DNA of 64,000 bases from DATGLG01 sp035294245 (GCA_035294245.1 DATGLG010000043.1:186001-250000), one strand, 5' to 3'; positions 7,863 through 15,815 are shown, numbered from the stretch's first letter. Notes: generated by a model from the letters alone, not told the origin. Made by a program: numbers and translations.

Positions 7863-9071
7863 TCAGATCGGCCTTGCGGCCTCGCCCTTGACGCGCGGCC
7901 GCGCCAAAGGCGGGCCGTAGAGCAGGGCGAAGAGCCCGAAGGCGCCGCTCCACGCCGTCCCCGCCAAGGCGAGGAGGAGGAGATAGCCTCCGCCGCCGAG
8001 GGGCGCCGCGAGGCGGAGCAGCGCCGCGAGCGTCACCAGGGCATAGATGGCGACGGTGCCCCGCCCGGCCGTGAGCGGCCGCCCGGTATGGCCGAGAGAG
8101 GCGCGCGTCATCACCGCGAGGGTCATGGTGCCGATGGCGCCGACCGTGAGAGCGTGGAGCGCCGCCGTCTGCGGCACGATGGGGGCGAAGCCGTCGAGGG
8201 CGAGGAGGAGAAAGCCGAGGGCAAGCCAGCCATAGCCGAGATGGAGGACAGAGAGAAGGGGCTCGCGCCAGGTGGCGCCGCCGCGCCAGCGGGCAAGGCG
8301 CAGGCCGAGGGCGACGGCCGCGGCGAGCTCGAGCCAGGGCGCCGCGGGCTCATCCGGAATGGCGACCCAGGCGGCGAGGGCGAGGGCGGTGAGCGCCAAG
8401 ACGGCGCGGTCGAGGCGATCGAAGGGCGCCGGCGGGGCTGTCTCGGGCTGCGCCTTGGCGAGCCAGTTGCGCGTGAAGCTGGGAACGATGCGGCCGCCGA
8501 CGAAGCTGATCAGCATGAGAAGCGTGGCGATGCCGAGGCGGTTGCCGAGGGCCGCCGTCGCGGCGATGCCGAGGGGATCGAGATGGACGAGGAGATTGCC
8601 GGCGAGGAGGAAGGCGAGCGCCGCCACCATCGGCAGGTTGCGCCAGTTGCGCCCGGCCAGGATCTCCCGCGCCACCACGGCAAGGAAGGCGGCGGGGAAG
8701 GCGAGGTCGAGAGCGGCCGCTGCGGGCGCGCCGATCGTCGCGGAAAAGAGCATGGCGAGGCGCCCCGCCAGCCACAGCAGCACGAGGACGACGAGCGGCC
8801 CGCCCTGGAGCGGCATGCGCCCCGTCCAGTTGGGAATCGCCGTTAGGAGAAAGCCCGCGACCGTCGCCGCGGCGAAGCCGAACACCATCTCGTGCACGTG
8901 CCACATCGCCGGCGCGAGCGCCGTCGGCACCGCAGCACCACCCGAGAAGAAGGCAAGCCAGAGGGGAATCGCCACGGCGGCCCAGATCGCCGAGAGCAGA
9001 AAGAAGGGGCGGAAGCCCGCCGAGAACAAGGCGGGCGCGGCGCTTGCGCGATAGCGGGGAATGGCGGTCAC
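7863..9071 (-). CDS. nnrS: NnrS family heme-copper membrane protein
   Basis: 402-residue polytopic membrane protein with about 12 hydrophobic segments and the NnrS hallmarks: an N-terminal PALFSAGFRPFFLLSAIWA stretch, His residues in WHVHEMVFGFA, and a later MTRASLGHTGRP. NnrS proteins are heme- and copper-containing membrane proteins linked to nitric-oxide stress and denitrification in alphaproteobacteria. No denitrification reductase gene is in the window. First gene of a likely two-gene unit with the AhpD-like gene downstream. No clear FNR/NnrR box was found in the short region upstream of its start. Confidence 0.9.
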   Translation of the reverse strand: MTAIPRYRASAAPALFSAGFRPFFLLSAIWAAVAIPLWLAFFSGGAAVPTALAPAMWHVHEMVFGFAAATVAGFLLTAIPNWTGRMPLQGGPLVVLVLLWLAGRLAMLFSATIGAPAAAALDLAFPAAFLAVVAREILAGRNWRNLPMVAALAFLLAGNLLVHLDPLGIAATAALGNRLGIATLLMLISFVGGRIVPSFTRNWLAKAQPETAPPAPFDRLDRAVLALTALALAAWVAIPDEPAAPWLELAAAVALGLRLARWRGGATWREPLLSVLHLGYGWLALGFLLLALDGFAPIVPQTAALHALTVGAIGTMTLAVMTRASLGHTGRPLTAGRGTVAIYALVTLAALLRLAAPLGGGGYLLLLALAGTAWSGAFGLFALLYGPPLARPRVKGEAARPI

Positions 9072-9415
9072 GATGTCCGGCTCGGCTCTCGAAATCCTGT
9101 GGCGCGACGCGGCGGTCGCGCCCGAGATTTAAGCCGGCTTGCGCGCCCAGTCGAGGGGTGTGGTGCGAAGCTCCTCCCGCCCGCATGCGCGCTCCGTCCT
9201 CCGTCCGCGGGAGGGGCCGGGTGAGGGCGGCTAATGTTGTGGCTCCAACGGTTCGTTCTGTTTGGCCGTCATGCCCGCGTAAGCGGGCATCCAGGCATGC
9301 GGCGCTGGATTCCGGCTCTGCGCGGAGCCTGTCCTCGGGCCCGCCTTCGGCGGGACCCGGGGGCTCCGGCCGGAATGACGACCTTTGAATGCGAATCGAA
9401 CGTCAAAATCGCAGC
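9072..9415. other. Intergenic region with a REP-like repeat
   Basis: 344 bp between the start of nnrS and the end of the GspE-N/coat-U-like gene. The first ~190 bases should hold the nnrS promoter but show no strong consensus. The rest is occupied by a hairpin-rich repeat (9267-9380). No convincing coding frame was found. Confidence 0.6.
9267..9380. repeat. REP/BIME-like palindromic repeat element
   Basis: 114-bp element bounded by CGTCAT and ATGACG. It contains a perfect 8-bp stem (ATGCCCGC, loop GTAA, GCGGGCAT at 9271-9290) and a second hairpin CCCGCC-TTC-GGCGGG at 9340-9354, with CTGGATTCCGG between. This matches in style the short extragenic repeats scattered in many alphaproteobacterial chromosomes. 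Confidence 0.7.
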
Positions 9416-9979
9416 CTAATACTCGACGGTGACGTTGAGCGCGTGGGGGCCGCCCGTCTTCGCCCCGCCGACGAGGCCGGTGCGGACCACCTCGCCCGCG
9501 CGCCCGCACTCGACCAGCCGCGCCGGTCCCAGGGCGCCGAGGCTCTCGACGCTCACCCTGACCACGCCTGCGGCGCTGCAGCTCAAAGACACGGCGGCGT
9601 TCGCGCTTGTCCCGCCATGGCCGCGCGAAAGGGCCGCGAGCTGGGCGTCGACGGTCCCGGCATTCACCACCTCGGCGCTCACTTGAAGCTCCGCATGGGT
9701 GGTGCCGGCGATCCCGGCGGCGGGCTCGAGCGCCATGAAGGCGAGGCCGAAGGCGCCCGCCATCCAATAGCGGTATTGCTCGAAGAGCGCCGCGGCGAGC
9801 TGGCGGCGCGTGATGAGGCCGAGACGGAGCAGGGTCTCGCCGATCCGCTCGCGGCCGCGGCGCTGCGCGGCGAGCGCCTCTGCAAGCTGGCCGCGCGAGA
9901 GGGCACCCTGGGCGACGAGGAGCTCGCCGAGGCGGGGGGCGCGATAGCCGTTCGATGCGGTGAGAATTGTCGGCATCAT
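9416..9979 (-). CDS. GspE-N (T2SSE_N/MshEN-like) domain fused to a coat-U-like beta domain
   Basis: 187 residues in an unusual order. Residues 16-39 and 45-68 are two copies of the RLGxxL...G.L....L...L..Q motif of the GspE/PilB N-terminal domain (RLGELLVAQGALSRGQLAEA, then RIGETLLRLGLITRRQLAAA). Residues ~71-93 form a hydrophobic, possibly membrane-spanning segment. Residues ~95-187 are beta-rich with Cys134 and Cys159 and line up loosely with the spore coat U domain of the pilin encoded divergently 308 bp away, including the ending NVTVEY versus VTVTATF. No ATPase domain is present. The layout suggests a cytoplasmic sensor or adaptor domain, one membrane crossing and a periplasmic pilin-like domain. 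Function unknown; a link to the adjacent pilus is inferred from position and the C-terminal similarity. Confidence 0.65.
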   Translation of the reverse strand: MMPTILTASNGYRAPRLGELLVAQGALSRGQLAEALAAQRRGRERIGETLLRLGLITRRQLAAALFEQYRYWMAGAFGLAFMALEPAAGIAGTTHAELQVSAEVVNAGTVDAQLAALSRGHGGTSANAAVSLSCSAAGVVRVSVESLGALGPARLVECGRAGEVVRTGLVGGAKTGGPHALNVTVEY

Positions 9980-10287
9980 GGGACTTTACACGTTGCAGGT
10001 GCTCGCAAGGCGCTTCAATGGTAGATTACGGGACGAAGACGTTAATGAACTCTTAGGAAAGATGGTTAACAAATGATGCCGTCCCCGATCGGCAAGTGCG
10101 ACGATGCCGATGGGAATAGGCCGGCGAATGGCAAAGTTCGCCACTGTGAGGATTGCTCAGGGGGAAATCTCGGGGCCGAGCCCATCGAAGCCAGCGAATT
10201 CTCGCCGGGCTTTGATATGGATCAACATAATCCGCGGCGCGCTGCCGCAAACTGCGCGCGAACATGCCTAACAGAGGATTAACGAGG
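9980..10287. other. Divergent promoter region of the pilus locus
   Basis: 308 bp between the fusion gene and the first pilin. Contains a CtrA-like half-site pair (TTAA-N7-TTAG at 10042-10056) and a perfect FNR/FixK-type box at 10212-10225. No coding frame with a ribosome site was found. Confidence 0.55.
10212..10225. promoter_or_regulatory. FNR/FixK/NnrR-type binding site
   Basis: TTGATATGGATCAA matches the CRP/FNR-family consensus TTGAT-N4-ATCAA exactly. It is centred about 69 bp upstream of the pilin start codon, suited to activation if transcription starts near 10,260. It suggests oxygen- or NO-dependent control of the pilus operon; no regulator of this family is encoded in the window. 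Confidence 0.6.
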
Positions 10288-10794
10288 ATGAGGGGTATCG
10301 ATCTCAAATTCGCGGCCAGGCTCGTGGCCGTCTCCGGCCTCCTTGCCGCGGCGGCGGGCGCTATCCCCGCCGAGGCGACGACGGCCACCACCAGCTTCCA
10401 GGTCACCGCCAATGTCCAGAGCAGCTGCACCGTGAGCGCCACGGCGATGGCGTTCGGGACCTATTCGCTCACCAGCGGCAACACGGCGACCTCGACGATC
10501 ACCGTGACCTGCACCAACGGGACCAAGGCGACGATCGCTCTCGACAACGGCCAGAACGGCGGCCGGGGCGGCAGCTTCGGCACGCGCGCCATGAGCGCCG
10601 GCGGCAGCAACTATCTCGGCTACGACATCTACACCTCGACCGCCTACACGACGGTGTGGAACACCACCAACACCCAGACGGTCACCTCGACGGGCTCGCC
10701 GGTGAACCTCACCGCCTATGGCCGGCTGCCGAGCGGCCAGGCGCCCGCCACCGGCTCCTACACGGATACGGTGACGGTCACGGCGACCTTCTGA
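10288..10794 (+). CDS. Spore coat U (SCPU) domain major pilin candidate
   Basis: 168-residue exported pilin of archaic/sigma-type chaperone-usher systems. The ATG at 10288 is followed by a signal peptide (MRGIDLKFAARLVAVSGLLA, cleavage near AEA-T). The mature part is one SCPU domain: start SFQVTANVQSSCTVSA, AMAFGTYSL, TITVTCTNGTKATIALDNG, YGRLPSGQ and the C-terminal donor-like TDTVTVTATF. Two Cys can form the conserved disulfide. First gene of the pilin-chaperone-usher-tip operon; a perfect FNR-type box lies upstream. Confidence 0.88.
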   Translation: MRGIDLKFAARLVAVSGLLAAAAGAIPAEATTATTSFQVTANVQSSCTVSATAMAFGTYSLTSGNTATSTITVTCTNGTKATIALDNGQNGGRGGSFGTRAMSAGGSNYLGYDIYTSTAYTTVWNTTNTQTVTSTGSPVNLTAYGRLPSGQAPATGSYTDTVTVTATF

Positions 10795-10822
10795 GCCTTC
10801 GCGGCGCATAGCCGGCCGCGCC

Positions 10823-11662
10823 GTGTCGCTTCCGGGACATCTCCGGCCAAGGCGTCGCGTCGGCGCGCCCGCGTGGCGCGCGGCGCTTGCCCTCGTCGCG
10901 GCGGCGTTGCTGGCCGCGACGGCCCAGGCGGCGCCGGTCTCGATCACGCCCACCACCATCGTCATCACGCCGCAGAGGACGACGGAGCTCCTGAGCCTCG
11001 CCAATGATAGCGACGAGCCGCTGCGCTTCGAGCTGAGCGTCTTCGCCTGGACGCAGAGCCCGGCGGGGGAGACGGTGCTGTCGCCGACCCAGGACATCAT
11101 TTTCTTCCCCCCGCTGCTGGCCGTGGCCCCCGGGCGGATCGCCAAGGTCCGCGTCGGGACGGCGACGCCCTTCGCGGGCGGCGAGAAGAGCTATCGCGTG
11201 ATCATCCAGCAGCTCCCGAACGAGGCGAACCCGGCCAACGCCGGCCAGATCCAGATCCTTACCAAGTTCAGCCTGCCGCTCTTCCTGGAGCCGGCGGGGG
11301 CGCATCCCGCGGCCGTGATCGATTCGGCCGCCTTCGCCGCGGGCATGCTCGATTTCGCCGTGCGCGATGCCGGAACCGCGCATTTCGTGCTGCAGCGGGT
11401 GCATGCCGTCGGCAGCGACGCGAGCGGGGCGACGACCTTCGAGACGAGCGCCGACGGCTGGTACGTGCTCGCCCAGGGCCGGCGCGACTACCGCCTCGCC
11501 ATCGCCGAGAGCGCCTGCCGGCGCACGAGCCGCGTGCGCATCGAGGCGATCACCGATCGAGGATCGACACAGGAGGCCGTCCCGCTTGCGCCGGGCGGCT
11601 GCGACAGCCGGGTGCGGACGACCGCCTTCGTCGCGGCCTCGGCTCCGGCGAGGACGCCGTGA
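10823..11662 (+). CDS. Periplasmic pilus chaperone, PapD-like
   Basis: 279-residue chaperone starting at GTG. An Arg-rich N-terminus and hydrophobic core (ALALVAAALLAATAQA) form a signal peptide. The mature protein has two Ig-like domains: the N-terminal one opens APVSITPTTIVITPQRTTEL and carries FPPLLAVAPGRIAKVRVG, the edge-strand region that donates a strand to pilin subunits. A C-terminal domain with two Cys (AESACRR, PGGCDS) follows. It should escort the two SCPU proteins of the operon to the usher. 28 bp after the pilin stop, immediately before the usher. Confidence 0.9.
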   Translation: MSLPGHLRPRRRVGAPAWRAALALVAAALLAATAQAAPVSITPTTIVITPQRTTELLSLANDSDEPLRFELSVFAWTQSPAGETVLSPTQDIIFFPPLLAVAPGRIAKVRVGTATPFAGGEKSYRVIIQQLPNEANPANAGQIQILTKFSLPLFLEPAGAHPAAVIDSAAFAAGMLDFAVRDAGTAHFVLQRVHAVGSDASGATTFETSADGWYVLAQGRRDYRLAIAESACRRTSRVRIEAITDRGSTQEAVPLAPGGCDSRVRTTAFVAASAPARTP

Positions 11663-11690
11663 CCTGACGGACGAGAATGGGGTGGGGGAG

Positions 11691-14006
11691 GTGGCGGGTC
11701 GCTGGGATGCGCGGCGCTGGGCCGCTCTTGGCGTCGCGCTGATGCTGCTCGGGCTGTCGACGCGGCTCTGGGCGGCGGAGGCCGGCTTTCAGCGCGCGCT
11801 CCTTCAGCTCCTCGTCAATGGCGTGGACAGGGGCGTCGCCGTGAGCTGGATCCGCGGCAAGGACATCTTCGTCGGCGAGGAGGACCTGCGCCGCGCCGGG
11901 CTTCCCCTGACCGGCGGCGAGCGCGAGACGATCGAGGGCAAGCCCTATGTGCGCCTGGGCTCGCTCGCGCCCACCGTCACCTATGTCTATGACGAGGCCG
12001 AGCTCGCGCTGCGCTTCAAGGTGGAGCCCAGGCTCCTTGCGCCCACGACCCTCGACCTCTCGCGCGAGAAGCCCAAGGATCTCGTCTATCTCAGCTCGCC
12101 GAGCGCCTTCCTCAACTACGCGGTGACGACGCAGCAATTCGGCGAGCCGAGCCTCTTCGGCGAGCAGGGGGTGAGCATCGACGGCGCCTTCTTCGACAAC
12201 AGCCTGACCCGCGACCCGACGACAGGGCGGACCTCGCGCATCAACACCAGCCTCTCGATCGACGACCGCAATGACCTCACGCGCCTGCAGCTCGGCGACG
12301 CGCCCGCCGATGGCGGCAATCTCGGCGGGCTCACCCAGATCGGCGGCGTCAGCTACTTCAAGAATTTCGCCATCGATCCCTATTTCACGCCCTTTCCAGG
12401 GCAGAGCTTCTCCGGCATCGTCAACACGCCCTCGGTCGCCGATGTGTATGTCAACGGCCTTCTGGTGCGCAGCATCAACCTGCCGCCGGGCCCGTTCAAC
12501 CTTGAGAACCTCCCCGTCAATGTCGGCAGCGGCAATACCCGCATCGTGATCCGCAACGCGCTCGGCCAGCAGCAGGTCATCGGCGGACCCTATTACCTGA
12601 GCACGCAGCTCCTCCAAGAGGGTCTCAACCAGTTCAACTATAATCTCGGCTATGTGCGCACGAGCAACATCGGCATCACCGGCGGCTATGAGCGGCCGGC
12701 GGTGATCGCCCATCACCGCTATGGCTGGAGCGACGCGGTGACCCCCGGGGCCTTCTTCGAGAGCGACCGCCGCGTCTATGCGGGCGGGCCCGAGGTGACC
12801 CTCGGCCTCCCCCTCGGGCAGCTCCAGCTTCTCGCCGCCGGCAGCCGGGACGAGGATCTCGCCGGCTGGGCCGGCTCTGCCAATTACAGCTACATCACGC
12901 CGGACTTCACCGTCGGCGGCGACGTCACGAGCAACAGCCGCCACTACACGACCCTGAGCCTCCCCGATTTCGTCGATCGTGCGCTCCTCCGCTTCGACAG
13001 CTTCCGCTCCTTTCCGGTCGGCCCCGCCGGCGTCATTGCCCAGCTCACCCGCGCCGATTTCCGCGACGCCGGGCCCAGCGACCAGGCGAGCCTGTCGGCG
13101 ACCTTCCGCACCAGCGACCGGACCAATCTCTCCCTCTCGCTGAGCCGCACGACCCAGAAGCACACCCCCGTCGACAACAGTGTCTTCCTCGCCCTCAACA
13201 TCATCCTCGATCCGACCACGGTCGGTACCGTCTCGGTCGGCAAGAGCAGCGGCCAAGGTGCAACCGGCACCGTGCAGGTGCAGAAATCCCTGCCGATCGG
13301 CGAGGGCTTCGGCTATCTCGCCCAGGCCCAGGCGGGCAGCCAGGCGATGCAGCGGGCCGATGTGCAGTATCAGGGCGCCTATGGCCGCTATGAGTTCGAC
13401 TACAGCCATTTCCGCGGCGTCGACACCTCGACCGCGAGCGTGAGCGGCGCCGTCGTCGCGATCGGCGGCGACGTGCTGCCGACGCGCCCGATCAACGACG
13501 CCTATGCCCTGATCCGCGTTCCCGGGGTCGCCAACGTCACCGGCTACCTCGCCAACCAGCCGGTCGGCCGCACCGATGGCGACGGCGATCTCCTGGTCCC
13601 CGATCTCCTCAGCTATTACGGCAACCAGCTCAGCATCAACGACCAGGACATCCCCATCGACTACGCCATCGGCGGCACCGAGCGGACGATCGCCCCGCCC
13701 TATCGCGGCGGCGCCGTCGTCGCCTTCCCCGTCCATCCGTTGCGCGCAGTGACGGGCACGCTCAGGATCGCCGCCGAGGGCGAGACGATCGTCCCCGCCT
13801 ATGGCGAGATCGACGTAACGCTCGAGGGCGAGACGGCAAGCTCGCCCATCGGCAAGAATGGGGAGTTCTATCTCGAGGGCGTGCCGGCGGGGAGCCACGC
13901 GGCGGTGATCAAGTACAAGGACCGGGAATGCCGCTTCGATCTCGTGACGCCGAAATCGGCGCAGCGCGTCACCGCGCTGGGGGAGATCCGATGCGCCATG
14001 CCGTGA
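11691..14006 (+). CDS. Outer-membrane fimbrial usher (FimD/PapC family)
   Basis: About 771-residue outer-membrane assembly platform. The GTG at 11691, preceded by GGGGGAG, is the most likely start and gives a signal-peptide-like N-terminus (WAALGVALMLLGLSTRLWAA); GTG 11682 is possible. Next come an N-terminal subunit-binding domain, a beta-barrel/plug region with usher patterns such as VADVYVNGLLVRSINLPPGP and QLLQEGLNQFNYNLGY, and a compact C-terminal beta domain (GKNGEFYLEGVPAGSHAAVI) ending with a Cys. Length is slightly short of FimD but normal for archaic ushers such as CsuD. Its 3' end overlaps the next pilin gene by 16 bases. Confidence 0.9.
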   Translation: MAGRWDARRWAALGVALMLLGLSTRLWAAEAGFQRALLQLLVNGVDRGVAVSWIRGKDIFVGEEDLRRAGLPLTGGERETIEGKPYVRLGSLAPTVTYVYDEAELALRFKVEPRLLAPTTLDLSREKPKDLVYLSSPSAFLNYAVTTQQFGEPSLFGEQGVSIDGAFFDNSLTRDPTTGRTSRINTSLSIDDRNDLTRLQLGDAPADGGNLGGLTQIGGVSYFKNFAIDPYFTPFPGQSFSGIVNTPSVADVYVNGLLVRSINLPPGPFNLENLPVNVGSGNTRIVIRNALGQQQVIGGPYYLSTQLLQEGLNQFNYNLGYVRTSNIGITGGYERPAVIAHHRYGWSDAVTPGAFFESDRRVYAGGPEVTLGLPLGQLQLLAAGSRDEDLAGWAGSANYSYITPDFTVGGDVTSNSRHYTTLSLPDFVDRALLRFDSFRSFPVGPAGVIAQLTRADFRDAGPSDQASLSATFRTSDRTNLSLSLSRTTQKHTPVDNSVFLALNIILDPTTVGTVSVGKSSGQGATGTVQVQKSLPIGEGFGYLAQAQAGSQAMQRADVQYQGAYGRYEFDYSHFRGVDTSTASVSGAVVAIGGDVLPTRPINDAYALIRVPGVANVTGYLANQPVGRTDGDGDLLVPDLLSYYGNQLSINDQDIPIDYAIGGTERTIAPPYRGGAVVAFPVHPLRAVTGTLRIAAEGETIVPAYGEIDVTLEGETASSPIGKNGEFYLEGVPAGSHAAVIKYKDRECRFDLVTPKSAQRVTALGEIRCAMP

Positions 14007-14473
14007 CGCGCTGGGCCGCGGCGATTGCGGCGGCGCTGCTGGCGCTCGTCGCCCTGGACGGCGGCGAGCGCGGCCTGGCGGCGCCCAAGCAATGTACGGT
14101 GACGGCAACCCCCGTGCGCTTCGGTACCTATCTGCCCTTCGCGAGCGCCGACACCCTCGCCAACGGCGCCGTTTCCTATAGCTGCACGGCCTCGACCCCC
14201 GTTGTCATCACCTTGGACCGGGGCAGCAGCGGCTCCTACAACCCGCGCACCATGCGCCAGGGTGCCTCGCTTCTCGCCTATAACCTCTATCTCGATCCGC
14301 CCAACAAGCTCATCTGGGGCGACGGCACGGGCGGGACCGGCTTCTACACCAACGCCACGCCGCCGCCGAACACGACGATCACCCTCGGCGTCTATGGCCG
14401 CATCCCGGCGCAGCAGCACGCGGTGCGCCCCGGCACCTACATGGACACCATCACGGTGCAGGTGCAGTTCTGA
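13991..14473 (+). CDS. SCPU-domain protein, probable tip subunit
   Basis: 160-residue exported protein. The ATG at 13991 overlaps the usher stop and follows GGGGAGA; the signal peptide is WAAAIAAALLALVALDGGERGLAA. The mature part is a single SCPU domain: CTVTATPVRFGTY, AVSYSCTASTPVVITLDRG, an R-T-M motif, VYGRIPAQQ and the final MDTITVQVQF. In Csu-like operons the last gene after the usher encodes the tip adhesin, normally with two domains; here only one domain is present, so it may be a second pilin or a minimal tip. Last gene of the operon. Confidence 0.83.
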   Translation: MRHAVTRWAAAIAAALLALVALDGGERGLAAPKQCTVTATPVRFGTYLPFASADTLANGAVSYSCTASTPVVITLDRGSSGSYNPRTMRQGASLLAYNLYLDPPNKLIWGDGTGGTGFYTNATPPPNTTITLGVYGRIPAQQHAVRPGTYMDTITVQVQF

Positions 14474-14493
14474 GGCGGAGTTCTCGATCCTAC

Positions 14494-14577
14494 CGTCATC
14501 GCCACGACCAGGATCGCGGGATGAATGGCAAAAGCCTGGATCGCTTCCCCCTCGCGATGCTCGGGGTCGCGATGACG
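14494..14577. repeat. REP-like palindromic element with 9-bp terminal inverted repeats
   Basis: Bounded by CGTCATCGC (14494-14502) and GCGATGACG (14569-14577), a perfect 9-bp inverted pair 66 bases apart. Same style as the element at 9267-9380 (CGTCAT...ATGACG ends). It lies between convergent genes and does not encode protein. Confidence 0.65.
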
Positions 14578-14606
14578 TCGGGAATGAGACCGTTCGGCGC
14601 TCCTCT

Positions 14607-14637
14607 CCCTCTCCGCCCCAATTTGGGGCGGAGAGGG
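14607..14637. repeat. Long perfect hairpin of a GC-rich intergenic repeat
   Basis: Two 14-bp arms (CCCTCTCCGCCCCA and its complement) separated by ATT, followed by a purine-rich GCGAAGCGGAGCGAGCGGG tail. It lies between the convergent tip-pilin and gfa genes and could stop transcription from either side, but has no T tract. The wording resembles a dispersed repeat family of GC-rich proteobacteria. Confidence 0.6.
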
Positions 14638-14703
14638 AAGCGAAGCGGAGCGAGCGGGTGAGGTGGGGGCGGGACGAGAAAACAGCGTACCGCTGCTTCC
14701 CAA

Positions 14704-15282
14704 TCACGCCGCCAGCACGCCCGCGGCCTTGGCGGTGTGGGTGGCGATCGCGTCCATCAAAGGCGGGGAGAGGCAGTCATAGGGCTCGAGCCCGAGCTCC
14801 TTCAGTCGCGCGCGGATGGCGGGCATCCTCGCCGGGGGGACGCCCGACTCGATCACGGAGGAGACGAAGGCGGCGAATTCCGGCGCCGCCCAGCCCGGCT
14901 CCCGCGACAGCTCCGGATGCACGAAATCGAGCCCGTAGAAGGGATGGCCCTTGTTCTCGATGCGCCCATACATGTGCACGCCGCAGCCCTTGCAGGCGTA
15001 GCGCTGGATCGTCGCCTTGGGATCGACGACGGCGAGCTTGTCGCCGTTCTCGATGACGCGGAGATTCTCCCGCGGCACCACGGCGACCATGGAGAAGATC
15101 GCGCCCTCCGGCTTCCAGCATTTCGTGCAGCCGCAGGCATGGTTGTGCGCGACTTGTCCCTTGATTGCGACCTTGACCGGGTCCTTCGCGCATTTGCACA
15201 CCAAGGTGCCGCCGGCGAAGTCCTTGGCGCCGGGCTTGATGCCGTGATCCACGGCGGGATGAATGCGGATGTCGCTCGCCAT
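14704..15282 (-). CDS. gfa: S-(hydroxymethyl)glutathione synthase (Gfa)
   Basis: 192-residue zinc protein that promotes formation of S-hydroxymethylglutathione from formaldehyde and glutathione, the entry to glutathione-dependent formaldehyde detoxification in the cytoplasm. The Cys-rich zinc sites are visible: LVCKCAKDPV, ACGCTKCWKPEGA and YACKGCGVHMYGRIE. Length matches Gfa and the ATG follows GGGAGG. It suggests a formaldehyde-generating metabolism, though the dehydrogenase and hydrolase partners are not in the window. Confidence 0.92.
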   Translation of the reverse strand: MASDIRIHPAVDHGIKPGAKDFAGGTLVCKCAKDPVKVAIKGQVAHNHACGCTKCWKPEGAIFSMVAVVPRENLRVIENGDKLAVVDPKATIQRYACKGCGVHMYGRIENKGHPFYGLDFVHPELSREPGWAAPEFAAFVSSVIESGVPPARMPAIRARLKELGLEPYDCLSPPLMDAIATHTAKAAGVLAA

Positions 15283-15434
15283 CGTCGCCTCCCTGATCGC
15301 TGTTTCCGGATCGCCTCGGCGCTTCGCATCGCCGCCCGTCGTTTCACATGGGCCGCCATGCGCCCGAGGCCAGGACGAGCATAGCCCAGGCGCCGCCTGA
15401 GGGCAAAGCGGCGTGCGAAAAGCCGCGCGCGACC

Positions 15435-15815
15435 TTACGAATTCAGGATTCGCCGCACCCGTTCTGGCTCGTATGCGATGAGCTTGATGAGCGCCATCGT
15501 CGCCTCATCCGGCTGCCGCGTGCCCTGCTCCCAATTTTGAAGAGAACGAAGCGATAGGCCATACGCTTTCGCGAACTGGCTTTGCGACATGCGGACCGCG
15601 CGACGAACCAGCCGGATTTTATGTCGCGGCGCCAATCGTACTGACTTGACCCGCCAAAGCACCTTGACTCGGCCATCGGTGAGATCGGGCGCGGTATCCG
15701 GATTTGCGGCGATCTGCCGCGCAATATCCTCGTCGGTCATCGCATCGATCTTGCGCCAGTCGACGGCCGCGAGAGCCGCCTTGGCGCGCCGGCTTGTTGC
15801 CTTCACGATCGCCAT
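15435..15815 (-). CDS. brnA: BrnA-like HTH antitoxin (toxin partner decayed)
   Basis: 126 residues. A BrnA-like N-terminal part (VDWRKIDAMTDEDIARQIA) leads into a helix-turn-helix DNA-binding domain (MSQSQFAKAYGLSLRSLQNW, then EQGTRQPDEATMALIKLI). The ATG at 15815 is chosen because the remnant toxin frame ends TGGCGATCGTGA across it, the usual coupled overlap, and a purine-rich site precedes it. A frame extending 10 residues upstream exists only because of a nonsense mutation in the toxin. The antitoxin itself is intact, so it is now an orphan regulator. Confidence 0.75.
   Translation of the reverse strand: MAIVKATSRRAKAALAAVDWRKIDAMTDEDIARQIAANPDTAPDLTDGRVKVLWRVKSVRLAPRHKIRLVRRAVRMSQSQFAKAYGLSLRSLQNWEQGTRQPDEATMALIKLIAYEPERVRRILNS

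Noticed and set aside
11550..14108. An 852-codon open frame antisense to the usher gene
   Set aside because: Composition is Asp/Ala/Arg/Gly-rich without domains, as expected of a shadow of a GC-rich gene; the usher on the plus strand is unambiguous.
14607..14637. Intrinsic terminator for the pilus operon
   Set aside because: Stem is long and perfect but lacks a T tract and resembles a dispersed repeat; listed as a repeat instead.
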